A DNA stretch of 64,000 bases from contig NZ_JANSKA010000005.1 of NCBI RefSeq assembly GCF_024741235.1, positions 220,630-284,629 of the forward strand, in the 5' to 3' direction. The notes beneath the pieces are model-generated. The model worked only from the letters and a program-made list of their open reading frames with translations. It was not told the DNA's origin and made no database searches. A program made the position numbers and the translations under genes. Source of the DNA: Tractidigestivibacter montrealensis. GTDB lineage: Bacteria > Actinomycetota > Coriobacteriia > Coriobacteriales > Atopobiaceae. Position 1 is the stretch's first letter, and the number at the start of each line of letters is the position of its first letter. This document shows positions 37,723-46,688 of the stretch, piece by piece.

Positions 37723-38685
37723 CTATGCTCCGCAGATGGTCGCGATGAGTGAGAGGAACGCGGAGTCCGAGTCTGCAGACCCCTTGAGTGCTCGCTCGCA
37801 AGACGCGCAGGCAGTAAGGTCGCGCTCTAGCTCGCCTGGAGCAAAGCGACGAGCCCACCGCACGTAGTTCCTCACCTGCCAGTCCTGCTTGCCAAGCGCA
37901 CGAGCGACGCCTTCGCCCTCGCCACGGGTGTCAAGAGCCCGGGCGCAGATGAGCTCACGGACACGAATGGTCACCAGGGTGAGGAGCCCCACCTGCGAAG
38001 AACCCCTGAGTAGCGCAAAGAGCTCCAATGAGCGTCGGACGTCCTTCTCGCTCAAGCGATCGAGAAACTCCCACGGCTTGACCTCCGCCACGCGAGCGAC
38101 GCTGGCCTCGACGTCCGCAAGGGTCACCTGGCCCTGCCCTCCCTTGAGCGCCGAGAGCGTGCGGAGCTGCGTGTCGAGCATGGTGGTCGACTCCCCCACG
38201 CGATCCACGAGCGCGCGGGCAGCATCCTGGTCGATGGCAAGGCCATGAGAGCGAGCAAGCTTCTGAACGTACCCGGGGAGGTCCCTCCTCGTTGCCGGCG
38301 TGCAGTCGATGACTGCCTTGGGGCCAACCTTCGCAACCGCCTTGTAGAGGCGCGTTGACTTTGCCAACGTGGTTGCCGAGAGCAGCAGCGTGCAGGCTGG
38401 GTTGGGGTCCTTCAGGTACGCGACAAGGGCTTCTGAGACAGGCTTGGGGAGCTTGTCGGCGGGATCGATGATCACAATTCGGGGAGAGTTGCCCACGGGC
38501 ATCGTGTTGAGAGACGAGATGACGCTGGTTGGGTCCGTGTCTGCCGTAGGCGCAATCTCGTCCAGGTTGAAGGCAGCCAGCCCCTCGTCGAGGTAGCCCT
38601 TGAGGCGCGTGATCGCGCTCTTGCGCTTGAGCTCGTCGGCTCCAACCACCAGATATGCCGGCAGCAGCTTTGCCGTCTTTGCCAT
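37723..38685 (-). CDS. holA: DNA polymerase III delta subunit
   Basis: 320 residues. Family pattern YLVVGADELKRKSAITRLK at the start, IVIIDPADKLPK and PACTLLLSATTL in the AAA-like core, and a helical collar domain at the end. Loads the sliding clamp. Order comEC-holA with convergent rpsT is common. Confidence 0.92.
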   Translation of the reverse strand: MAKTAKLLPAYLVVGADELKRKSAITRLKGYLDEGLAAFNLDEIAPTADTDPTSVISSLNTMPVGNSPRIVIIDPADKLPKPVSEALVAYLKDPNPACTLLLSATTLAKSTRLYKAVAKVGPKAVIDCTPATRRDLPGYVQKLARSHGLAIDQDAARALVDRVGESTTMLDTQLRTLSALKGGQGQVTLADVEASVARVAEVKPWEFLDRLSEKDVRRSLELFALLRGSSQVGLLTLVTIRVRELICARALDTRGEGEGVARALGKQDWQVRNYVRWARRFAPGELERDLTACASCERALKGSADSDSAFLSLIATICGA

Positions 38686-38736
38686 GCATTCCCTCCATCA
38701 TGTTGACCTCCCTACTTTGCCACAAACCGGACCGCC

Positions 38737-41181
38737 TCACAGGCCAGATACCAGAGCCGCCGCACTCCCGCCGGACGTGCGCTCCGACGAGACCACCGGA
38801 CCCCTTGCACCGGGCCTCACCGTTACCGTCCCCACGTCCTTGGTACAGAGAAAGACCGAGTCTGCACCCTCTAGCGCATCCACGCACTCCTCGCGCGGGT
38901 GACCGTACTTGTTACCCTCACCGGCACTCGCAACGGAGACCTCTGGGTCGAGAGCCGCCGCCTCTTCAGACGTGAGAGAAAGCTCGGAGCCGTGATGGCC
39001 CACCTTAAGAAAATCGATGTCGCCCACGTCTCCTCTGGCAAGGCAAGCCCCCGTCTCGTCTCTCTCGGCGTCTCCGGTGAGAAGAGCAGATAGGCCGTTG
39101 CCGTTGTGCTCGTAGGTAAGCGCAAGCTCCAGCGAGTCCGCGTTCTCGCTACCATCGACGGGCTCGGTTGGCGAGACAACGCGCAGTGAGAACGAGCCGG
39201 CACGAATGGTGTCCCCGTAGGAGATCTCCTCTGCCGCGTGCCCCGAGAGCTTCGTGATGCTTGCCGAGAGGTCTTCGGGAATCTGATCTGTGACTCCCCC
39301 AGCCACAAGGACGCGATTGCATCCCACGCGTCCCACCAGGTCGTCCACGCCTCCTACGTGGTCGTCATGGAGGTGCGTGAGGACAATCGCATCCAGGTGG
39401 ATTATCCCCTGCCGCGCGAGCGCCTGCGATACCTTCTCGTCTGGTCCCGTGTCCACAAGCACTGCTGTGCTGCCATCGGCCACGAGAATGGCGTCACCCT
39501 GCCCCACGTCCAGCACGCAAACTCTTGCGGGCTGCAAGAGGCACAGGCCCAGCAGGAGGGCAACGGATCCCCCCGCCAGAGCCGCAGCGCCACGCAGAAG
39601 GATGCGCTTGCGAGGAGTGGGCCAAACCCCGTAGAGCGCCGCGCTTGCGGCGCAGAGAATCGCGAGCATGGGGGCCGCGCTTGCCTCCATGGGCAAGCAA
39701 GCCAGCGGAAGCCTCGCCAGGGCGCAGAGCACCACACAGAACGCCTGGGAAACTCCTTCTGCGGCGGCAAGAACCGGGAACTGCAACGCCGAAAGGGGCG
39801 TGAGCGCAGCTGCCGCCAAGCCCAGAGAGACAAGGCATGCAAAGAGCGGCGCAAGCACCAGATTCGCAAGCGGCGCGATGAGTGACACCTCGCCAAATGC
39901 GGGGCAGGTCAGCGGCAGCGTGAAGAGCTGGGCGACGAGGGATACCCCTAGGGCGTCGCAGATGTTGGATCGCAGGCGCCCCAGGGTGTGGACCAACGCC
40001 GGCTGACCCCTGCCGGGATGCCTTGGCATGCGCGTGAGTACGTCAAGTTCATGACTCACGTAGCTCCCAAAGAGGCAGATTCCCACCACGGAGGCAACCG
40101 AGAGGAGAAACCCCAGCTGTCCCGAGACGTATGGGTCGAGAAGTGCCATGGCAAGTGCGGCCGCGCATGTGGAGGAGAGGGCATGGGACCTTCTCCCCAC
40201 AAGGGACCCTCCAAACGAGACGCAGCTCATGATGCCGGCGCGCACGGCAGACGCAGGTGCCCCGCAGAAGACGATGAAGAGCGCAATCACACCCAGGGCG
40301 AGGGAGCCTCGCACGCCTGGCCCCAGCCTCGTCTTACCAAGTAGTGCCGCCAGGGTTCCCGCAAGAATCGCCAGGTGCCCTCCGGACACCGCTACCAGGT
40401 GGGAGACACCGCAGGTCGCGAATGCGTCATCCAGCCCACGGGAGCGTATGGGGGCGCGGTCGCCGCAGACGCTTCCGGCAAGTACCGCCGCCCCATCGGA
40501 CTCGTCTGGCGAGAAGGACGCGAGCACCGTCTGTCTCATGCGCAGCACGGCGCCGAGGGACCCACCCACCTCCCGCACAGCCGTCACATGCACGACCGAA
40601 ACCGTGCCTGCAAGCCCCTGCATGCGCGATGAAACGCCCCACTCGTCATCGCCGTTTGGCTTGAAGCGACCCACGCACGAGACCATAGAGCCGCATTCGA
40701 GCCGGGTCGGCGAACTGAGCCAGACCGCCCCCACCTTGCCGCCACTCTCGTCGAGCACGCGAGCGCGACCCCACCAGCCACGTCCACCCTCGGCCATGTC
40801 GCCCTCGACCTCGAGGCCCCACGCCGAGACGGGTGTCGTCGAAAGCGCCTCTGCGGCCGAGTTCACGCGCCCGAGCGCGAGCCACCCTAGAAGTGCGCCG
40901 ACGAGCACCGAAGCAAGAACGAATGGCAGCACAGCGGGCACATCGGCCACGCCCCGACCCATCGCCTTGCGCATCATGGCCAAGACCGCAAGCAGGCAGG
41001 CACCAACCCCAACTCCCACTGCCACCGCAATCGAGCCAAACGATCGCGGCATCCCAAAATGCAGGACCGCCCGTTCCGCCAGGATGATCGCCACAAGCCC
41101 CCAGAGTGTTACGGGAATGGCAGGTCGCACGGGCATGCGGGCGTCCGCCTCACGCGACGGCACCGCAACGATCGCAGTCAC
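38737..41181 (-). CDS. comEC: DNA uptake channel ComEC/Rec2
   Basis: 814 residues from a GTG at 41181 with GGAGGAGGGGGA upstream, 13 bases after the comEA stop. N-terminal helices and an OB-like domain, the Competence membrane domain (HLVAVSGGHLAIL, then GAPASAVRAGIMS) and a C-terminal metallo-beta-lactamase domain (CVLDVGQGDAIL, LTHLHDDHVGG, VGHHGS). Imports single-stranded DNA. Together with comEA this predicts competence capacity, though the pilus genes are not in view. Confidence 0.95.
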   Translation of the reverse strand: MTAIVAVPSREADARMPVRPAIPVTLWGLVAIILAERAVLHFGMPRSFGSIAVAVGVGVGACLLAVLAMMRKAMGRGVADVPAVLPFVLASVLVGALLGWLALGRVNSAAEALSTTPVSAWGLEVEGDMAEGGRGWWGRARVLDESGGKVGAVWLSSPTRLECGSMVSCVGRFKPNGDDEWGVSSRMQGLAGTVSVVHVTAVREVGGSLGAVLRMRQTVLASFSPDESDGAAVLAGSVCGDRAPIRSRGLDDAFATCGVSHLVAVSGGHLAILAGTLAALLGKTRLGPGVRGSLALGVIALFIVFCGAPASAVRAGIMSCVSFGGSLVGRRSHALSSTCAAALAMALLDPYVSGQLGFLLSVASVVGICLFGSYVSHELDVLTRMPRHPGRGQPALVHTLGRLRSNICDALGVSLVAQLFTLPLTCPAFGEVSLIAPLANLVLAPLFACLVSLGLAAAALTPLSALQFPVLAAAEGVSQAFCVVLCALARLPLACLPMEASAAPMLAILCAASAALYGVWPTPRKRILLRGAAALAGGSVALLLGLCLLQPARVCVLDVGQGDAILVADGSTAVLVDTGPDEKVSQALARQGIIHLDAIVLTHLHDDHVGGVDDLVGRVGCNRVLVAGGVTDQIPEDLSASITKLSGHAAEEISYGDTIRAGSFSLRVVSPTEPVDGSENADSLELALTYEHNGNGLSALLTGDAERDETGACLARGDVGDIDFLKVGHHGSELSLTSEEAAALDPEVSVASAGEGNKYGHPREECVDALEGADSVFLCTKDVGTVTVRPGARGPVVSSERTSGGSAAALVSGL

Positions 41182-41194
41182 TCCCCCTCCTCCC

Positions 41195-41947
41195 TCAGAC
41201 ACGGATCTTGTCCTTGAGCTTGGCGAACTTCTTCTCGCCAATACCCGAGACGCGCATGAGGTCCTCGACACTCGCAAACGCGCCGTTTGCCTCGCGGTCT
41301 CGGATTATCTCTGCGGCGGTTGCCTCCCCCACGCCAGGAAGCGTGGTGAGCTCTGCAGCGGCGGCAGTGTTGATGTTAACTACGACGTCTCCCACCTCGC
41401 TGGATGCTCCACCCGGAGCCTTCCCAGGCGCCGGGGGCACAGCCTCTCCCGCAGTGACAGCCTCATCTACAGCGGGCACGTGGACCTTCTCGCCATCCGA
41501 GATTGGCTCGGCAAGGTTGAGGCATGAAGTGTCCGCGCCCTCCACGAGCCCACCTGCCGCCCCCACAGCATCATTGATGCGCAACGCTGTACCCTGGAGC
41601 CGATAGACGCCGGGCGCCGCCACCATGCCGTCAACGTGAACCACAATAGTAGGCGGTTCATCGCTTGCGGCGTCGACTGCAGAGGGGGCATCTCCGTCCT
41701 GCGATGGGGATTCATCGGAGGCAGTCCCGGCTGCCACGGAACTCTCGCCTCGCTCTATCGAAAACGAGCTTCCCGGGGAACCCCAGACAATCTGAACGCC
41801 TGCAATCACCGCGAGAACAGCAACAAGGGCAATTCCCGCCACGCCTGCCTTCACGGCAGGAGCGAGCCCGGCTCTTCTCGCCAGAATTCGCGCCTTGCGA
41901 TGCGCGCGACCGCCGTGCTTCCCGCCTGGTCTCGATTCCTGCGCCAT
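41195..41947 (-). CDS. comEA: Competence protein ComEA
   Basis: 250 residues from the ATG at 41947. One N-terminal membrane helix (about 30-52), a linker, an SLBB domain (VHVDGMVAAPGVYRL, SDGEKVHVP) and a double helix-hairpin-helix DNA-binding domain at the end (NINTAAAAELTTLPGVGEATA). Surface DNA receptor that hands DNA to ComEC. Confidence 0.95.
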   Translation of the reverse strand: MAQESRPGGKHGGRAHRKARILARRAGLAPAVKAGVAGIALVAVLAVIAGVQIVWGSPGSSFSIERGESSVAAGTASDESPSQDGDAPSAVDAASDEPPTIVVHVDGMVAAPGVYRLQGTALRINDAVGAAGGLVEGADTSCLNLAEPISDGEKVHVPAVDEAVTAGEAVPPAPGKAPGGASSEVGDVVVNINTAAAAELTTLPGVGEATAAEIIRDREANGAFASVEDLMRVSGIGEKKFAKLKDKIRV

Positions 41948-42402
41948 TCCAACCACCCCCACTCCGATGATGAGGGCGGTTGAATGGAGCCTTCTCAAAC
42001 ATCTGAGAAAGTCCGACACGGAGCCGACAGCCTGCAGGCACGTACCTTTCAGATTATGTTGTTACCGCAGGAATACAGATCTGGGGGAAGCCCTCTTCCT
42101 GTTATCCCGCAACGCCATTCGCAGCGTTTTCGCAGGTGTGAGCGGCGGAAATTCTCGACGCGGCCAAAGGGGCGTTCCGGAGTGTCAACGCGTGTCCTCA
42201 GGTGGCACAGGATGCAGAAGGGCGAGCTAGGGCGAGAGCCGTACGCCCCAAGAGGGGTTCCGACGGGATTATGTACGAGGAGTGGATTAGGGTGCCGTTT
42301 TGTCGCCGGAGGGCACGATCCCGCAGCTGTTACGTACAAAAATGCCGCCCCGGCGCCACACGGGCGGCGGAGCGGCACCTTATGCGGAAAAGAAGCGAGG
42401 TG
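41948..42402. other. 455-base gap between thiI and comEA
   Basis: No convincing gene. The half nearer thiI ends in a terminator (see 42338-42368). A related-looking pair, TTATGTACGAGG (42270s) and TTACGTACAAAA (42329s), and several GC-rich complementary tracts suggest structured RNA or an old repeat, but I could not match tmRNA, RNase P, 4.5S or a known riboswitch. A 109-codon minus-strand frame (42049-42378) reads as low-quality Arg/Pro/Cys-rich sequence without a clear start signal. Confidence 0.4.
42338..42368 (-). terminator. Rho-independent terminator of thiI
   Basis: Minus strand stem GCCGCCC / GGGCGGC (42344-42368) followed by ATTTTTG; 34 bases after the thiI stop codon. Confidence 0.75.
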
Positions 42403-43653
42403 TTACTCGGCAGGCGCGTCATCCCTCGGCGCAAGCGATGAGTGGTGCGCGCGCAGCGGCCCCTTGGGCGCATGGTAGCTCGGGCACTGCGGGAAGTCCT
42501 CGTACTCGACGGAAGCCACCAGGGCGTTCACCATGGCCTCGTGGTCAAAGAGCTCCCAGGCGTCGAGAACCTCGCGCATGCGCGCGTGCGTCTCCGGGCG
42601 GCGCGGCATGAACAGCGTGCAGCAGTCCGGTGCCGTCTGGGACGAGATGTCGTAGGTCCCAAGCTCCTGTGCCCGACGGATGATCTCCTGCTTGTCAGAG
42701 CCAATGAGCGGCCGCAGCACGGGAATGGTGACGGCCTGGTTCACCGCCGCAATGTTGTCGAGCGTCTGCGATGCCACCTGACCCAAAGACTCGCCGGTCA
42801 CGATGGCCTTTGCGCCCTCGAGCTGCGCGATCCTCTCGGATACCTGGTACATGACGCGTCGGTACATGATGATGCGCAGGCTCTGCGGCACCACCAGGGA
42901 AATCTGCCGCTGATACTCGCCAAAGGGCACCACGTACATGCGGCCCACCACGCCAGACGGCGCCAGTGCATCAACGATATCGCGGCACAGGTACTCGCTG
43001 GTGTCCGAGGTCATGGGCCTGCCCGAGAAGTGCACGGGGATGCAGGTGGCGCCGCGACGGCCCACCATCCACGTGGCCACCGGCGAGTCGAACCCGCTCG
43101 AGAGGAGCGTCACGACCTTGCCGGCCGTCCCCACGGGCAGCCCGCCCACACCCGGCATGGACGCGGCGTAGACAAAGGTCGAGCCCTGCACCACGTGCAC
43201 CACCACGGTGACGTCGGGGTCGTGCATCTGCACGAGCTTGTCGGGGAATGCCTCGCACAGCGCAGATCCCACGATGTGGTTCATGTCGATGCTATGCACG
43301 GGGTACGTGGTGGAGCTGCGGCGCGCGTGCACCTTGAAGGTGGAGAAGTCCCCAGCCTCACGAAGTGCGCGGACGGCGGCAGCGTTGTACTCGCCCTCAT
43401 CGAGCCCGCACTTGTAGGCAAGCGAGACGCGCGCGACACCGGGCACCTTGGAAATGGCGTGCGCCATCTCCGGCGTAGCCATGCGGTCCTCGGACTCGAC
43501 AACGATGTAGCCGGAGATGCGCTGGATGTTGGCGATGGGAAACGCCTTGAGCGCACGATGCAGGTTGGTCACGAGCTGGTTCTCGAAGGTTGAGCGGTTC
43601 TTCCCCTTGAGACCGATCTCGTGGTAGTGGACCAGGCAGAGTCTCTCGGTCAT
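42403..43653 (-). CDS. thiI: tRNA 4-thiouridine synthase ThiI
   Basis: 416 residues. N-terminal ferredoxin-like and THUMP domains (to about 165), then a PP-loop ATPase: LLSSGFDSPVATWM (about 183-196), GESLGQVASQTLDN, RPLIGSDKQEII. There is no rhodanese domain, so sulfur must be handed on without the second-Cys mechanism of E. coli ThiI. Located after rpoZ, gap 3 bases. Confidence 0.93.
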   Translation of the reverse strand: MTERLCLVHYHEIGLKGKNRSTFENQLVTNLHRALKAFPIANIQRISGYIVVESEDRMATPEMAHAISKVPGVARVSLAYKCGLDEGEYNAAAVRALREAGDFSTFKVHARRSSTTYPVHSIDMNHIVGSALCEAFPDKLVQMHDPDVTVVVHVVQGSTFVYAASMPGVGGLPVGTAGKVVTLLSSGFDSPVATWMVGRRGATCIPVHFSGRPMTSDTSEYLCRDIVDALAPSGVVGRMYVVPFGEYQRQISLVVPQSLRIIMYRRVMYQVSERIAQLEGAKAIVTGESLGQVASQTLDNIAAVNQAVTIPVLRPLIGSDKQEIIRRAQELGTYDISSQTAPDCCTLFMPRRPETHARMREVLDAWELFDHEAMVNALVASVEYEDFPQCPSYHAPKGPLRAHHSSLAPRDDAPAE

Positions 43654-43656
43654 GGC

Positions 43657-43941
43657 CTACTGAATGCCCGCGTTCTCGCCGCGAATGGCCTCGTCGAAGT
43701 CATCCTGGACAAAGCCAAGGGTGCCGTCGGCAATCTCGCCCATGGCGATGGAGACCGAGTCCTTGCCGGACGCGACGGTTGTGATGTCGTCGAAGTCCTG
43801 GATGGCCGTCACGCGAAGGTGCTGGCCACGCAGCATGTTGTTGATGTCGCAAGCGCGCTTGGAAGCAACGGAGCAGAGCAGGAACGGGTTGTGCTCGGTC
43901 CTCTCGAGCAGGGTGTCGATCTCGGGCTTAATCACTGACAT
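43657..43941 (-). CDS. rpoZ: RNA polymerase omega subunit
   Basis: 94 residues from the ATG at 43941 (GGAGGA upstream). Contains KPEIDTLLERTEHNPFLLCS, ASKRACDINNM and a TIAMGEI-like segment. Small folding aid for beta-prime. The start lies 14 bases inside gmk, as expected for a gmk-rpoZ pair. Confidence 0.88.
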   Translation of the reverse strand: MSVIKPEIDTLLERTEHNPFLLCSVASKRACDINNMLRGQHLRVTAIQDFDDITTVASGKDSVSIAMGEIADGTLGFVQDDFDEAIRGENAGIQ

Positions 43942-44521
43942 CTTTGGTAGATCCTCCATTTGACTCGTACAGGTCGATGGTGCGCTCCAGCTCTTGTGCG
44001 GCGCGCTCGAGGTCATCGTTCACGATCCTCACGTCGTAGGACTCGCCCATCTCCATCTCGCGCCGTGCGTTCTCGAGACGGCACTCTATAGAGGCCTCGT
44101 CCTCGGTCCCGCGGCCGCGAAGGCGGTGCTCAAGCTCGTCCATCGAGGGCGGCTCGATGAAGACGAGCACGGCATCCGGATGGATGCGGCGCACGTTGAG
44201 GCCCCCCTGGACATCAATCTCCAGGATGAGCGACCTCCCTTCGGAGAGGTTCCTCCTCACCTCCGAGAGAAGCGTGCCGTAGCGATGCCCGTGCACGTTG
44301 GCCCACTCAAGGAACTCGCCCAGGCTCACCCGGCGAGAGAACTCGGCATCATCCATGAAGTAATAGGAAACGCCGTCGGCCTCCCCGGGCCTGGGAGGCC
44401 TTGTCGTAGCGGAAACCGTCAGGCCAAGCGAGGGGCGATCGCCACGAACCTTCGCGACCAGCGTTCCCTTGCCCACGCCTGACGGCCCAGATACAACGAA
44501 GAGCCTAGCGGAGCGCTCCAC
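43928..44521 (-). CDS. gmk: Guanylate kinase
   Basis: 197 residues from a GTG at 44521 that shares one base with the mIHF stop codon. P-loop VSGPSGVGKGTL, TTRPPRPGEADGVSYYF, ILEIDVQG. Phosphorylates GMP to GDP. Confidence 0.96.
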   Translation of the reverse strand: MERSARLFVVSGPSGVGKGTLVAKVRGDRPSLGLTVSATTRPPRPGEADGVSYYFMDDAEFSRRVSLGEFLEWANVHGHRYGTLLSEVRRNLSEGRSLILEIDVQGGLNVRRIHPDAVLVFIEPPSMDELEHRLRGRGTEDEASIECRLENARREMEMGESYDVRIVNDDLERAAQELERTIDLYESNGGSTKDVSD

Positions 44522-44829
44522 TACTTGGAGAGCGCCTCGATGAGCTGCTCGCGCTGACGGGCACCAAGACCCTTGACGCGACGGGTAGCCGAAATGCCAA
44601 GCTCATCCATAATCTTGGCGGCCTTAGCCTTACCATAGCCGGGGAGGGACTCGATGAGCGCGGAGACCTTCATGCGGTTGGCAATGGGGTCGTCGGAGTC
44701 AAGGACCTCCTCGAGGGTGACCTTGCCGCTCTTGATCTTCTCGCGAAGCTCGGCGCGCTCATGGCGAGCCTGGGCGGCCTTCTCGAGGGCTTCCTTGCGC
44801 TGCTCATCGGTAAGCTGGGGTAGAGCCAT
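44521..44829 (-). CDS. mihF: Actinobacterial integration host factor (mIHF)
   Basis: 102 residues from the ATG at 44829 (GGAGG four to five bases upstream). N-terminal acidic/basic helix, then a helix-hairpin-like DNA-binding end (ALIESLPGYGKAKAAKIMDELGISATRRVKGLGARQREQL). Nucleoid protein typical of Actinobacteria, normally next to gmk, as here. First gene of mihF-gmk-rpoZ-thiI. Confidence 0.92.
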   Translation of the reverse strand: MALPQLTDEQRKEALEKAAQARHERAELREKIKSGKVTLEEVLDSDDPIANRMKVSALIESLPGYGKAKAAKIMDELGISATRRVKGLGARQREQLIEALSK

Positions 44830-44900
44830 TGTTCCTCCAAACATCGAGACAAACTGTTGTGAGGGGCTGGGAGGGAACCTACGGGCCGCCCCAGCGACAC

Positions 44901-44937
44901 AACTAGCTAGTTTGCCAATTCCTCGACCAGTTTACAA
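44901..44937 (-). promoter_or_regulatory. Candidate promoter and palindrome for mihF-gmk-rpoZ-thiI
   Basis: Minus strand: TTGTAA (-35, 44932-44937), 17 bases, then CAAACT (-10, 44909-44914) with a TGG extension just before it. The perfect palindrome AACTAGCTAGTT (44901-44912) overlaps the -10 and the likely start point. Consensus match only; the palindrome could be an operator. Confidence 0.38.
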
Positions 44938-45048
44938 GCCCTTTGTGACTACTAGCAGCAGGAATGCAGCCTACACACAATCAGAGCGACACAAAGAGCG
45001 GCTTGGGTAACACACGGGCTCCAAGACACGAGCCTTCCGCAATGCAGC

Positions 45049-45771
45049 CTAGTGGCAAAGCTCGTCCACGATGGCCCGCATGGCGGCAGCAGGGTCTTCT
45101 GCCTGCGTGATCGGGCGTCCAACCACAAGCTTTGAGGCGCCGGCGGCGATGGCCGCTGCGGGCGTTGCAACGCGACGCTGGTCACCCACGGCGGCACCGG
45201 CGGGGCGCACGCCGGGGGTCACGATAAGGGCCTCTGGCCCGAGAAGCGCGCGCATCTCTGCCGCCTCCTGCGGCGAGCACACGATGCCGTCCGAACCGGC
45301 ACCCACGGCCAAGCTCGCGAGGCGTGCAACCTCCTCCTTGAGCGGGCGCTCGATGCCAATCTCCTCGAGCGAGGACTGGTCCATGCTCGTGAGGACGGAA
45401 ATCGAGACAAGCTGCGTACGCTTGCCGCCGCGCTCCTTGGCGGCGGCCTCGGCGCCCTCACGCGCGGCAGCGACCATGGCAGAGGAGCCCAGCGCGTGGA
45501 TGGAGAGGATGTCTGCGCCAGAGAGCGACGCGGACTCCACCGCGCCCCTCACCTGGAACGGGATGTCGAAGACCTTGAGGTCGAGAAAGACCGAGAGCCC
45601 GCGGTCCTGCATGGCGCGCACAATGGAGGGACCCTCGCGGAAGAAGAGCGTCATGCCCACCTTAACCCACGAGGCCACACCCGAGAGGGTGTCGGCAAGC
45701 TCTATGGCGCGGTCGCGATCGCAGTCCAGCGCGACGATGACGGCGTCGCGTGCCTCGTTCTCGCTTAGCAT
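45049..45771 (-). CDS. pyrF: Orotidine-5'-phosphate decarboxylase
   Basis: 240 residues. VALDCDRDRAI, VKVG, LDLKVFDIP, SIHALGS, VTPGVRP and a final GRPIT site are present. Last step of UMP synthesis. The usual His of the DLKxHDIP motif is Phe here; the catalytic Asp-Lys-Asp residues are kept. Start overlaps pyrD by 7 bases. Confidence 0.95.
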   Translation of the reverse strand: MLSENEARDAVIVALDCDRDRAIELADTLSGVASWVKVGMTLFFREGPSIVRAMQDRGLSVFLDLKVFDIPFQVRGAVESASLSGADILSIHALGSSAMVAAAREGAEAAAKERGGKRTQLVSISVLTSMDQSSLEEIGIERPLKEEVARLASLAVGAGSDGIVCSPQEAAEMRALLGPEALIVTPGVRPAGAAVGDQRRVATPAAAIAAGASKLVVGRPITQAEDPAAAMRAIVDELCH

Positions 45772-46688
45772 TCGAAGGCTCCAATCAGCTCGTTGATGTC
45801 ATTCACGCCCTGCTCGGCAGCCCAGGCCTCGAGCTCGTCGAGGACGCGGGAAGCCGCGGCGGGGTCGTAGAGGTTGGCGGTGCCCACAGAGACGCTGGTG
45901 GCGCCGGCAAGGATCATCTCCGCGGCGTCCTCGCCCGAGGCCACGCCGCCAATGCCGTTGATGGGGATGCTCACGGCCTGCGCAGCCTCCCACACCATGC
46001 GCACGGCAATGGGGTGGATGGCAGGGCCGGAGAGGCCGCCCGTTGGCCTCGAGAGCCTCGAGCGGCGCGTGTGGACGTTAATGGACATGGCGTTCATAGT
46101 GTTGACCAGCGAGAGCGCGTCCGCACCGGCAGCCTCGCAGGCGCGGGCAATCTCGCCCACGCGGGCAGGAGCCAGCTTCACGAGAAGCGACTTCTTTGTG
46201 AGAGGTCGCACGGCAGAGACAACTTCCGAAGCGTCCTCGGGCGTACCGCCGAGCAGACGGCCGCCGCGCGCGAGGTTGGGGCACGAGATGTTGACTTCGA
46301 TGCCCGCCGCCCACGGTGCCACCTCGTCGAGAAGCTCGACCGATCGGCGGCACTCGTCAACAGAGTGGCCCACCGCCTGCACGATCACGGCGCAGCCACG
46401 CGACGCAAGCCCACCCAGGTAGTCCCCGTACTGCTCGACAAAGGCACGGGCGCCAGGGTTCTCGAGGCCCACCGAGTTGAGTATCCCCGAGGAGACCTCG
46501 CACACGCGAGGAGCAGGGTTGCCCGGCCAGGGCTCGGCCGCCACGCCCTTGCAGGTAACGGCACCAAGGCGGGCAACGTCATAGAAACCCTCGAACTGCC
46601 ATGCGTGCCCAAAGGTCCCCGAGGCGGTGTTCACGGGGTTCTTCATGCGAATGCCGCCCAGGTTAACGGCCATGTTCACGTTGCTCAC
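45765..46688 (-). CDS. pyrD: Dihydroorotate dehydrogenase, class 1B
   Basis: 307 residues from the GTG at 46688 that overlaps the pyrK stop as GTGA. FMN barrel: KNPVNTASGTFGH, VNISCPN, LVKLAPA, GIGGVASGEDAAEM. The NAD-dependent type, working with PyrK encoded immediately upstream. Confidence 0.96.
   Translation of the reverse strand: MSNVNMAVNLGGIRMKNPVNTASGTFGHAWQFEGFYDVARLGAVTCKGVAAEPWPGNPAPRVCEVSSGILNSVGLENPGARAFVEQYGDYLGGLASRGCAVIVQAVGHSVDECRRSVELLDEVAPWAAGIEVNISCPNLARGGRLLGGTPEDASEVVSAVRPLTKKSLLVKLAPARVGEIARACEAAGADALSLVNTMNAMSINVHTRRSRLSRPTGGLSGPAIHPIAVRMVWEAAQAVSIPINGIGGVASGEDAAEMILAGATSVSVGTANLYDPAAASRVLDELEAWAAEQGVNDINELIGAFEC

Noticed and set aside
42049..42378. 109-codon minus-strand frame between thiI and comEA
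   Set aside because: No ribosome-binding site, odd Arg/Pro/Cys-rich composition, and it overlaps the thiI terminator.
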